Both the position numbers and the translations under genes were made by a program. A model generated the notes under the pieces. That model did not search any database and was not told where the DNA came from. It worked only from the letters and a program-made list of their open reading frames with translations. From Aquicoccus sp. G2-2 (GTDB lineage Bacteria; Pseudomonadota; Alphaproteobacteria; Rhodobacterales; Rhodobacteraceae), in assembly GCF_034555965.1 (NCBI RefSeq), contig NZ_JAYDCK010000003.1, positions 1,054,001 through 1,118,000 on the forward strand: a DNA stretch of 64,000 bases. The letters run 5' to 3'. Below, piece by piece: positions 7,837 to 16,202 of this stretch (position 1 is the stretch's first letter; each line of letters opens with the position of its first letter).

Positions 7837-8856
7837 TCAGTGGCGGCGATGGCGCGAGCGGCGTTCGCGGGTGGGGCCGCCGCCTTCTTCGGTGCCATCG
7901 ACAGCAGAGGAAAAGCCCCCCAGCCGCGAGGTGATTGCATCGAGGGTCGGGCGCGCGCCCTTGGGGGTGGTTTCGAGGGCGTGGCGCATTTTCTCAAGAT
8001 GTTCGGGCATGGTGCCACAGCAACCACCGATGATTCGCGCACCACAATCGCGCGCCAGCACGGCGTAATCGGCCATCAGGTCGGGTGTGCCATCATAATG
8101 AATGTGGCCGTCGATATATTTGGGAATCCCTGCATTGCCCTTGGCGATGATTGGCCGTTCGGAGCCTTGGGCGACAAAGCCCAGCACGGTGCGCAACAGA
8201 TCGGACGCGCCAACGCCGCAATTGGCACCGTAAGCCAGCGGCGGATTGGGGAGCTTTTCGACCATGCCGACCATCGCGGCAGAGGTAACGCCCATCATGG
8301 TGCGCCCTGCGGTGTCAAAGCTCATGGTGCCAGACCACGGCATTCCGGCCAGTCCAAAGGCTTCGGCGGCGGCCTTGTATTCCTCGGGCGCGGAGATCGT
8401 CTCTAGCCAGAGCACATCGGCACCGCCATCTTTCAACCCCTCGGCCTGCTCGTGGAACATCTCAACGGCGACTTCGTGAGTGAGGCTGCCCATCGGGGCC
8501 ATAATTTCGCCGGTTGGCCCGACCGAGCCTGCAACGATGACATCACGGCCCGACGCGTCGGCAACCTCGCGGCCGATTTCGGCGGCGACGCGGTTCAGCT
8601 CAAGCACACGGCCTTGTGCGGAATGCAGCTTTAATCGGGAAGCATTGCCTCCAAAGGAGTTGGTGAGGAACAGATCAACCCCGGCATCGACAGCGCCTTT
8701 GTAGAGCGCGTGTATCCGCTTGGGATGGTCGAGGTTCCACATCTCGGGCGCTTCGCCGGCCTCAAGCCCCATGTTGAAAAGATTGGTCCCGGTGGCCCCG
8801 TCGGCCATCAGCCAATCTCGGGTTGCGAGCAGATGGGAGAGCTTGTCAGTCATCAT
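7837..8856 (-). CDS. bmt: Betaine--homocysteine / homocysteine S-methyltransferase
   Basis: A 339-aa Hcy-binding TIM-barrel enzyme that methylates homocysteine to methionine. The zinc-thiolate site is seen as GANCGVG near residue 205 and GGCCGTMPEHL near residue 283. The N-terminus WLMADGATGTNLFNMG is typical. It lacks pterin- and cobalamin-binding domains, so its methyl donor is either betaine or a separate corrinoid protein such as the one at 5.8-6.5 kb. The Arg-rich C-terminal tail (RERRSRHRRH) is often seen in relatives. The start is MMTDKLSHLL; the longer one at 8883 has no better ribosome site. Confidence 0.9.
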   Translation of the reverse strand: MMTDKLSHLLATRDWLMADGATGTNLFNMGLEAGEAPEMWNLDHPKRIHALYKGAVDAGVDLFLTNSFGGNASRLKLHSAQGRVLELNRVAAEIGREVADASGRDVIVAGSVGPTGEIMAPMGSLTHEVAVEMFHEQAEGLKDGGADVLWLETISAPEEYKAAAEAFGLAGMPWSGTMSFDTAGRTMMGVTSAAMVGMVEKLPNPPLAYGANCGVGASDLLRTVLGFVAQGSERPIIAKGNAGIPKYIDGHIHYDGTPDLMADYAVLARDCGARIIGGCCGTMPEHLEKMRHALETTPKGARPTLDAITSRLGGFSSAVDGTEEGGGPTRERRSRHRRH

Positions 8857-8988
8857 GGGGCTTTCTGGCATGAAACTTGCCATTCAGGTTTCTGGCGGGC
8901 GGGGGCGCGTTTTGGGCTGCTTCCAAGGCCACATCGGAGGAGGCACGCGGATAGGGGCCGCGGCCCGGCCATTGTGACGAGCAGGCGC

Positions 8989-9306
8989 TTACTCGCTTTC
9001 GTCCATGATTTGCACTTTGGCCAACGGCGTCAGTTCGATCAGTTTTGCGCGCACTGTCTGTGCATCGGCAATGTTACCGAGGTCACCCGCCACCTTGCGA
9101 ACGACATCTTCGTGCCCGGCTTCTTCAAAATCGGATTTCACAACCTCGATTGCATAGGCGTCGGCCTCTGTGCCGGTTTTGCCGAGAAGCTCTGCTGCCC
9201 AAAGGCCAAGCAGCTTGTTGGCGCGAGCGGTTGCTTTGAAAAGCATTTCCGCGTCATGGGCATATTTGTTTTCAAACGCGTTCTTGCGGTCGTCGAAGGT
9301 GGTCAT
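8989..9306 (-). CDS. F1-ATPase inhibitor zeta subunit (DUF1476 family)
   Basis: A 105-aa all-helical protein beginning MTTFDDRKNAFENKYAHDAEM, the hallmark of the DUF1476 family. In Paracoccus denitrificans this protein is the zeta subunit that binds F1 and blocks ATP hydrolysis through its N-terminal inhibitory helix. GGAGAG lies a few bases before the start. It sits apart from any atp operon and is divergent from purC across 183 bases. The downstream methyltransferase on the same strand begins 133 bases away, so co-transcription is possible but not evident. Confidence 0.92.
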   Translation of the reverse strand: MTTFDDRKNAFENKYAHDAEMLFKATARANKLLGLWAAELLGKTGTEADAYAIEVVKSDFEEAGHEDVVRKVAGDLGNIADAQTVRAKLIELTPLAKVQIMDESE

Positions 9307-9489
9307 GGGCATCTCTCCGGCATACGTTGCGGTTGGTCCTGATATGCCCCCGCAGAGGCGCTGTGGCAAGACCCGTTTGCCGCGACCCTGAGGATTGCGG
9401 GCCACAATGCACCCTTTGCAAACAGGCGGTGTTGCAATAAGAGACGGCATGGCGAGGACTCAGCTTCGCTGGTTTGGCGGGGAGCCCGG

Positions 9490-10248
9490 ATGGCACGGCG
9501 CAAGAAGATATACGAAGGTAAGGCGAAAACCCTTTTTGAGGGGCCGGAGCCCGGCACGATCGTGCAATATTTCAAGGACGACGCGACCGCCTTCAATGCC
9601 GAAAAACACGCCACCATCGAAGGCAAGGGCGTGCTCAATAATATGCTGAGCGAGTATTTCATGACCGGGCTTGCTAATATCGGTGTGCCGACCCACTTTA
9701 TCCGCCGGCTGAACATGCGTGAGCAACTGGTGCGGGCCTGCGAAATCATCCCGCTTGAGGTGATCGTGCGGAATTTCGCAGCGGGGTCGCTTGCCAAGCG
9801 GTTGGGGATCGAGGAAGGCACGCCGTTGCCGCGCCCGATCATCGAATATTCCTATAAGGATGACGCGCTTGGCGATCCGTTGGTGACAGAGGAATACATT
9901 GCCGCCTTCGGCTGGGCGAGCCAGCAGGATATGGACGATATCGTGAGCCTTGCGTTGCGTGTGAACGACTTCCTGAGCGGGGTGTTGTATGGCGTGGGCA
10001 TCAAACTGATTGATTTCAAGATCGAGGTGGGCCGGGTCTATGACGGCGATTTCCAGCGGCTTATTGTGGCTGACGAGATTAGCCCGGACAGTTGCAGGCT
10101 TTGGGATATCGAGACCGACCGGAAGCTCGACAAGGATGTGTTCCGCCGTGATCTGGGGTCGTTGACCGATGCTTATACGGAAGTGGCGACACGGCTTGGG
10201 GTGATGCCGAAAGGCGCTGTGCCGATGAAGCCCACACTGATCAATTGA
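9490..10248 (+). CDS. purC: Phosphoribosylaminoimidazole-succinocarboxamide synthase (SAICAR synthase)
   Basis: A 252-aa enzyme that joins aspartate to CAIR with ATP in purine synthesis. It starts [22 protein letters not shown], and shows the ATP-binding loop YEGKAK, the central [17 protein letters not shown] and the [12 protein letters not shown] motif near residue 195. GGGGAG lies about eight bases before the ATG. It is the first gene of a purC-purS-purQ run. Confidence 0.97.
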   Translation: MARRKKIYEGKAKTLFEGPEPGTIVQYFKDDATAFNAEKHATIEGKGVLNNMLSEYFMTGLANIGVPTHFIRRLNMREQLVRACEIIPLEVIVRNFAAGSLAKRLGIEEGTPLPRPIIEYSYKDDALGDPLVTEEYIAAFGWASQQDMDDIVSLALRVNDFLSGVLYGVGIKLIDFKIEVGRVYDGDFQRLIVADEISPDSCRLWDIETDRKLDKDVFRRDLGSLTDAYTEVATRLGVMPKGAVPMKPTLIN

Positions 10249-10297
10249 GCGGTGGCGGGCGAACGGCCGGACGACGAGATGAGCAAGGGGAAGGGCG

Positions 10298-10525
10298 ATG
10301 AAAGCCAAGGTTTACGTAATGCTCAAGCAAGGTGTGCTTGATCCGCAAGGCGAGGCGGTCCGACATGGGCTGGGCGCGCTTGGGTTTGAGGGCATCAACG
10401 GTGTGCGGCAAGGCAAGCTGATCGAGTTGGATCTGGCCGAGGGCACCGATGAGGCCACGGTGAAAGAGATGTGCGAAAAACTGCTCGCCAATACCGTGAT
10501 CGAAAGTTACCGCATCGAGATGTAA
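10298..10525 (+). CDS. purS: Phosphoribosylformylglycinamidine synthase subunit PurS
   Basis: A 75-aa subunit of the three-part FGAM synthase (PurS, PurQ, PurL). MKAKVYVMLKQGVLDPQGEAVRHGL is the family N-terminus; the protein dimerises and bridges PurQ to PurL. It follows purC by 49 bases and precedes purQ by 61, with AAGGGGAAGGGCG as ribosome site. purL itself is not in this window. Confidence 0.97.
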   Translation: MKAKVYVMLKQGVLDPQGEAVRHGLGALGFEGINGVRQGKLIELDLAEGTDEATVKEMCEKLLANTVIESYRIEM

Positions 10526-10586
10526 GCGCGCGGGATAAGCGGTGCTTATCGCGGCACCTGCCATCCGTGCGAAAGGGAGAGTTGCC

Positions 10587-11255
10587 ATGCACGCAGCCAT
10601 CATTACCTTCCCAGGTTCGAATTGTGACCGCGATCTGGCGCTGGCATTCGAGCAGGCCGGTGCCAAGGTCAGCCGGGTCTGGCACAAGGATGCCGATTTG
10701 CCAGAGGGGGTTGATGTTGTGGGTATTCCCGGCGGGTTTTCGTTCGGCGACTACCTGCGCTGTGGGGCGATTGCGGCGAACTCACCGATTTGTCGTTCGG
10801 TCATCCGGCATGTGGAGAAGGGCGGCTATGCGCTTGGCATTTGCAACGGGTTTCAGGTGCTGACGGAAACCGGGCTGTTGCCGGGGGCGCTTAGGCGCAA
10901 TGGAAATCTGAAGTTTCTGTGCAAGCAGGTTGAACTGCGGGTCGAGGCTTGTGATTCTGCTTATCTGAAGGGCTATGAAGAAGGTCAGGTGATCACGATC
11001 CCGATCGCGCACCATGACGGGAATTACTATGTGGATGACGCCAAGCTGCGCCAGTTGAAAGACGAAGGCCGGATCGCGTTCACATATGTTGCCAACCCCA
11101 ATGGCTCGGTCGCGGATATCGCCGGGGTGGTTAGCCGCAACCGGCGGGTGCTGGGTATGATGCCGCATCCGGAACGCGCGGCGGAGGCGGCACATGGCGG
11201 GACTGACGGGGCGGCGATGTTTGGCGCATTGATGCGCGAAATGGCGCTGGCGTGA
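10587..11255 (+). CDS. purQ: Phosphoribosylformylglycinamidine synthase subunit PurQ
   Basis: The 222-aa glutaminase subunit, which supplies ammonia to PurL. Class I amidotransferase motifs are clear: FPGSNCDRD at the N-terminus, GIPGGFSFGDYLRCG, the nucleophile cysteine in ALGICNGFQVL near residue 87, and the His/Glu pair in MMPHPERAAE near residue 196. The start at ATG 10587 follows GAAAGGGAGAG; an in-frame ATG-like start 45 bases earlier would add non-conserved residues. Confidence 0.97.
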   Translation: MHAAIITFPGSNCDRDLALAFEQAGAKVSRVWHKDADLPEGVDVVGIPGGFSFGDYLRCGAIAANSPICRSVIRHVEKGGYALGICNGFQVLTETGLLPGALRRNGNLKFLCKQVELRVEACDSAYLKGYEEGQVITIPIAHHDGNYYVDDAKLRQLKDEGRIAFTYVANPNGSVADIAGVVSRNRRVLGMMPHPERAAEAAHGGTDGAAMFGALMREMALA

Positions 11256-11305
11256 ACCTGCGCGCCCTGCTTGAGCGAAACCGCGCGGCAGCGTAGATTG
11301 GCGGC

Positions 11306-13089
11306 ATGGCCCGCAAGACATCCCTTCCGGTGAAGAACCTGCCGCAACGACAGCGGTTGCGGATTCACATGACCGGATGGCGCACGCGGCTGGCTTTCGC
11401 GCTGTTGCTGTTGATTTGCGCGATCACGGTTTTTATTACCAACACCGTGCTAACCAACCGCTTTACCGAAACCACGCGCAACCGGGCGGAACTGCGCTTG
11501 GCGCTTTATTCGGGCAACCTGTTGAGCGAGTTGCGGCGTAATTCGATCGTGCCACAGCTTCTGGCGCGCGACCCGGCTTTGATCGGGGCATTGAATTCAG
11601 GTGATTACAGCCAATCTTCGCAGCGCTTGATTTCTTTTGTTGAAGAAATCGGTGCGGCCTCGCTGATGCTGCTTGACAGTGATGGGCGCACGGTTGCGGC
11701 GACGGACCGCAACCGGCTGGGCGAACCCCACCGTGCCCAACCGTATTTTCTCAATGCGATGCGCTCCAACAAGACGATCTTTACCGTTTCGGAAAAGGCC
11801 GCTGGCGGGTTCTCCTTCACCTATGCACGCAAGGTTGATTGGCAGGGGCAGATGCTGGGTGTGATTGTTGTCGAGGTTGATCTTCAGAAGTTCGAGCGCG
11901 CCTGGGCGGGGATATCGGATGCGGTCGTGGTCACTGATTCCACCGGGCGGATTGTTCTGGCGACGGAACCACGCTGGCGGGGTCTGACCGAGCCCGAGGC
12001 GCTGCAACTGGAGCCGGTGGACAGCGCGATAGAGCGCGCGATCCGCGCGACGGCGAACTGGACCTCATTGCCGGCCGATGCCTATGTCAAAGGCGAGGCG
12101 GTGATGCGGATGGAAGGCCGGGTAGCGTTTCGGGGCTGGAAAATTGCCAGCTTTACCACCTATGCGGGCGTGCGCGAGCGGGTGAACGGGGTTCTGGCGC
12201 TGGAGATCATGGGATTCGCCATTCTGCTGGCTTTGGCGTTCTATTTCCTGAGCCGCAAGACCGCGCTGCGCATGGCATTGTTTCAGCGGGAATCGGCGGA
12301 ACTTCGCGCGTTGAACGCACGGTTGCAGCGAGAAATCGCCGAGCGGGAAAAGATGGAAGGGCGGCTTGAAGTGGCCGAGCAGACGCTGGCGCAAAGCTCG
12401 AAACTAGCCGCACTTGGCGAGATGTCGGCGGCGGTATCGCATGAGCTTAATCAACCACTGGCGGCGATGAAGACCTACCTTGCCGGAGCGGGTCTTCTGC
12501 TCAAGCGCAACAGGCCGGATGAGGCGCTTTCATCGTTCAGCCGGATTGATGACCTGATTGAACGGATGGGCGCGATTACCCGGCAATTGAAGAGCTATGC
12601 GCGCAAGGGCGGGGATACTCTGGCCCCTGTAAACATGGGCGATGCTTTGGTTTCGGCACTTGCGATGATGGAGCCGCAGCTTAGGCAACGCAGGGTGGAA
12701 ATTACCCGCGCCATCCCTGACCGGCCAGTGATGGTGATGGGGGATCGGCTGCGCATTGAGCAGGTAATGATCAACCTCATTCGCAATGCGCTTGATGCGA
12801 CGCGGGGTGTGGGTGAACCGCAGGTGGATATCATTCTGGCTGCCGGGGAGACCGCTTCGCTTACCGTGCGCGACAATGGCCACGGGATCGACGATCTCGA
12901 AGAGCTTTTCGAGCCATTCTATACCACCAAGCAACCGGGAGAGGGTGTTGGGTTGGGGCTTGCGATTTCCTCTGGCATCGTGAACGACCTTGGGGGCAGG
13001 TTGATGGCGAGGAACGCCACGCCGGGGGGGCTGTATTTGAAATGCAGTTGCCTATCTTGGAAGAAGATGAGAGCCGCGCTGCGGAATGA
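11306..13089 (+). CDS. dctB: DctB-like sensor histidine kinase (frameshifted at the C-terminus)
   Basis: A membrane sensor kinase, 594 aa after correction. TM1 (AFALLLLICAITVFITN, residues 28-45) and TM2 (residues about 300-320) flank a periplasmic Cache-type sensor. Then come a coiled coil, HisKA with the phospho-His in AVSHELNQPLAAMKTYL (DctB-type), the N box MINLIRNALDAT, and G boxes DNGHGID and GVGLGLAISSGIV. As written the frame shifts at seven G (13024-13030) and runs to 13135, overlapping the regulator gene. One more G gives a normal kinase tail ending at TGA 13087-13089. Family members sense C4-dicarboxylates; no dctPQM transporter is adjacent, so the ligand is unproved. Confidence 0.88.
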
Positions 13090-13119
13090 TCCGTGTGCGG
13101 CACACAAAAGGAGAATGCG

Positions 13120-14454
13120 ATGGCCAAGGCCATGAAGATTGCAATCGTCGACGACGAGCAGGATATGCGGCAATCAATCTCGCAATGGCTGGCGCTGTCC
13201 GGCTATGACACCGAGACCTTCGCCAGCGCCGAAGATGCGCTGAAGGAACTGGGCCCGGATTATCCGGGGATCGTGATTTCCGATATCAAGATGCCGGGCA
13301 TGGACGGGATGTTGTTCCTGAAAAAACTGATGGGCAATGACAGTGCCTTGCCAGTGATTATGATTACCGGCCACGGTGACGTGCCGATGGCGGTGGAGGC
13401 GATGCGCGTGGGCGCGTTCGATTTCCTTGAAAAGCCATTCAACCCCGACCGGATGACCGAACTTGCCAAGAAAGCCACGCTGGCGCGGCGGCTGGTGCTC
13501 GACAACCGGCAATTGCGCAAGGAACTGAGCGACGGCGGCCAGTTGATGAAGAAACTGATCGGGGCCAGCCCGGTGATGGAGCGGCTGCGCGAGGATATTC
13601 TCGATCTGGGGCAGGCGGATGGCCATGTTCTGATCGACGGAGAGACCGGCACCGGCAAGACGCTGGTGGCCCATGCGCTGCACGCCGTGGGCGCGCGGGC
13701 GGGTAAGAAATTCGTGCTGGTGTCGTGCTCGGCCAATGAGGAAGAGGTGCTGATGAAGCGGCTTTTCGGGCCGATGCAACCTGAGGACAGCCGCCTTCCG
13801 GCGGTAGAAGAGGCGCGCGCAGGCACGCTGGTGCTGGAAGATGTGGAAACGCTTCCGGATGCGGTTCAGGGCAAACTTCTGAGCTTCATGAACGAGGAAG
13901 GCACGCCGCCGGAGACGCGGATCGTGGCGATTTCGAACATGCAAGAGCAGGACCGGACCTGCGAAGATGCATTGCGCCCGGATTTGTTTTACCGGCTGGC
14001 AGCGCTGCGGATCACGGTGCCACCGCTGAGGCAGCGTGGCGAGGATATCCTGACGCTCTTTACCCGGCTGGCCGAGCAATTTTCCGAGGAATATGGCTGT
14101 GACGCGCCACAGGTTTCGGCGCAGGAAGCCGCGCAGCTTTTGCAGGCGCCATGGCCGGGCAACGTGCGCCAGTTGATCAACGTGGCTGAACGCGCGGTGC
14201 TGCAATCGCGACGTGGGTCTGGCTCGATCACCTCGCTTTTGATGAACGATCACGAGGATATGCAACCGGTGATGACCACCGAGGGCAAGCCGCTGAAAGA
14301 ATACGTGGAAGCGTTTGAGCGGATGCTGATCGACAATACGATGCGCCGTCACAAAGGCTCAATCGCCAGCGTGATGGACGAGCTGTGCCTGCCGCGCCGG
14401 ACGTTGAACGAAAAGATGGCGAAATACGCCTTGCAGCGGTCGGACTATCTTTAG
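13120..14454 (+). CDS. dctD: DctD-like NtrC-family response regulator lacking the GAFTGA loop
   Basis: A 444-aa receiver-AAA-HTH regulator paired with the upstream kinase. The receiver phospho-Asp is in VISDIKMPGMDG and the switch lysine in LEKPFNPDRM. The AAA domain keeps Walker A (GETGTGKT) and the arginine region RPDLFYRLAALRI. The sigma-54 contact loop GAFTGA is missing: the segment reads KRLFGPMQPEDSRLPAVEEARAGT. Walker B is also atypical (GTLVLEDVE). A Fis-type HTH (GSIASVMDELCLPRRTLNEKM) ends the protein. It may therefore work without sigma-54. The start is ATG 13120 behind AAGGAGA. Confidence 0.88.
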   Translation: MAKAMKIAIVDDEQDMRQSISQWLALSGYDTETFASAEDALKELGPDYPGIVISDIKMPGMDGMLFLKKLMGNDSALPVIMITGHGDVPMAVEAMRVGAFDFLEKPFNPDRMTELAKKATLARRLVLDNRQLRKELSDGGQLMKKLIGASPVMERLREDILDLGQADGHVLIDGETGTGKTLVAHALHAVGARAGKKFVLVSCSANEEEVLMKRLFGPMQPEDSRLPAVEEARAGTLVLEDVETLPDAVQGKLLSFMNEEGTPPETRIVAISNMQEQDRTCEDALRPDLFYRLAALRITVPPLRQRGEDILTLFTRLAEQFSEEYGCDAPQVSAQEAAQLLQAPWPGNVRQLINVAERAVLQSRRGSGSITSLLMNDHEDMQPVMTTEGKPLKEYVEAFERMLIDNTMRRHKGSIASVMDELCLPRRTLNEKMAKYALQRSDYL

Positions 14455-14535
14455 CGGGTTGAATCGCCCCAGACTGGATTTTTCCGGCCCGCCGGTTTAG
14501 CGTGTTCCACAGAAGATGCTATTTTCTGGGGGACA

Positions 14536-15696
14536 ATGGCACGTTGCAAGACCTGCTTGGGGTCCGGAGCACTTAACCGTTTTGGAAGTTTTGACGGTTC
14601 GCGTGAGATGACCTGCTTCATGTGTCACGGGACGGGGCAAGATCCGCACCCGTCATTGCCGAACCTGAAGCGCAAGCGCGTCGGGCGGTCGGGGAACAAT
14701 CAGTCCGCGCCCGGACAGCTTTTGGTGCTTGCGGCGGTTGGTGTGGGCATCTGGATTTACATGAAAACCACACCGACAATGCGCGATGGCTATGTTGACG
14801 ATGCGTTGGGCGCCGTGGGCGCATTCTTTTCGTTCTTGTTTTTCTACATCATTCTGCCACTGGTCGGGTTGTTCTTTGTGGTCGTGGCATGGTTTTCGGG
14901 CGGGCGCAGTATTGGCGGCACGGTCCGTTATGTGATCAACACGGTGATCTATGCGCTTTTGGGCGGCGTCCTGTGGTTGGGGTTTATTGATCTGCTCGAG
15001 CTTTGGGGAGGGATCGTTACGCCGCAGATTCTGGTGCTGATCGGGGGTTTCATCGTCGTCTTTATCTGGACGGTTGCGATGGTTGCTTGGCTTAGCGGCA
15101 GTTTTGGCCCTTTCGGGCGTGCCCTGGACGTGTTTGCCCTAGGCAAGGCCCGGTTGCGGCGTCACGTCATTTGCGAGGTGATGCCCTTGACCCGTTACAA
15201 GGGGCCGCAACGGATGACGGCGGCGCATTGGAATTCCGGGTTCGGGCGTCTTTTCTTTCGGCGCCAGATAGAGATGTTGGCGCTGGCGGCGCGCCCCAAA
15301 TGGCCAGAAGAAAAACGCAATGCCTGGGTGAAAACGACACTCGTCAAGCTGGTTCAGGCGAGTGGTGTGCGGCCCAAATTGTTACGCCCATTGACCGTTG
15401 AAAGCGCCGAATTCGCAGCGGCGGAGCTGCGCGCGGATTTCTTTGTCGCGCGCTATCATAACGAACGAAGGCTTACGTTCAATGAACAGCGCAAGACGGA
15501 TTTTGAGGCGCTTGATCGGCTTGTGAAGGGATGGGATGAGGCCCAGGTGGATGGCGGCACGGGGCAGGCCTACGGCGTGCTGATGCGGCGCGCACTCTGG
15601 GACGGTTACTTGATGCAGGCACCGGAAGAGGCCCCCGAAGAGACCCAGGAAACCGCCCAGGAAACCACCCCAGAAACCGCTCAGCAAGACGGGTGA
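14536..15696 (+). CDS. Four-helix membrane protein with an N-terminal DnaJ-like zinc ribbon
   Basis: A 386-aa protein of unknown function. Two CxxCxGxG motifs (CKTCLGSG at residues 4-11 and CFMCHGTG near residue 28) make a zinc ribbon like that of DnaJ. Four hydrophobic segments follow between residues about 55 and 195. A cytoplasmic domain with RLFFRRQIEMLALAARPKWPEEKR and a C-terminal Glu/Thr/Gln-rich tail (EEAPEETQETAQE) complete it. It stands alone between dctD and rne; I recognise no named family. The ATG follows GGGGGAC. Confidence 0.7.
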   Translation: MARCKTCLGSGALNRFGSFDGSREMTCFMCHGTGQDPHPSLPNLKRKRVGRSGNNQSAPGQLLVLAAVGVGIWIYMKTTPTMRDGYVDDALGAVGAFFSFLFFYIILPLVGLFFVVVAWFSGGRSIGGTVRYVINTVIYALLGGVLWLGFIDLLELWGGIVTPQILVLIGGFIVVFIWTVAMVAWLSGSFGPFGRALDVFALGKARLRRHVICEVMPLTRYKGPQRMTAAHWNSGFGRLFFRRQIEMLALAARPKWPEEKRNAWVKTTLVKLVQASGVRPKLLRPLTVESAEFAAAELRADFFVARYHNERRLTFNEQRKTDFEALDRLVKGWDEAQVDGGTGQAYGVLMRRALWDGYLMQAPEEAPEETQETAQETTPETAQQDG

Positions 15697-16202
15697 TGAT
15701 CGACCCCGTGACCCGGAGCTTTGGGCCGGGCTATCCATGATCGGGGCGCACGCTGAGGGCGAATTGCCGTCGGGCATGAAAATGTAAGATGACGCGATTT
15801 CCGGATTGTAATGTGGCCATGTCTGCCATTATGTAGGAAAACGGCCTGAGGCGCGGGATGCGCCGGCCGTATGAGTTTCGCTGTTCGGAATCGGGTTACG
15901 GAAGACCGGCCCGGTTTTGAACAGGTTGAATAGGTCCCGGCAACGGGGCCGCATGATTGGTCCGCCAACCTCTGCGTTAACGTGTGAGATGTAACGGGCC
16001 GCCTGAACGGGCACCGCCGGATGTATTTCTGGTGGCGTCGGAGAAGAACCGCGATGCAACGCGCGAGATCACAGAGGATCAGGGCAGGGCGCATAAGCGC
16101 CCGCAATGCCCGCGCAGTTGCCATTGCCAGAAACAGCCGCATTGCCAGACCTGCCGCGCCCCCAGGGGCGGGCGTGGGTGTGCCGGTGTGCAAATGGAAA
16201 AC
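15697..16202 (+). other. Long gene-free leader region upstream of rne
   Basis: About 500 bases without a convincing gene. The open frame from 15984 that runs into rne encodes a Cys/Pro/His-rich peptide not like RNase E. The stretch contains a short hairpin GGGCGC-ATAA-GCGCCC near 16085-16100. RNase E genes in other bacteria have long 5' leaders used for autoregulation, and this may be one. I could not place a promoter with confidence. Confidence 0.5.

Noticed and set aside
15984-16202. N-terminal extension of RNase E from the upstream in-frame start
   Set aside because: The extra 70 residues are Cys/Pro/Arg-rich and unlike RNase E, whose N-terminus MAKKMLIDATHAEET begins at 16203.
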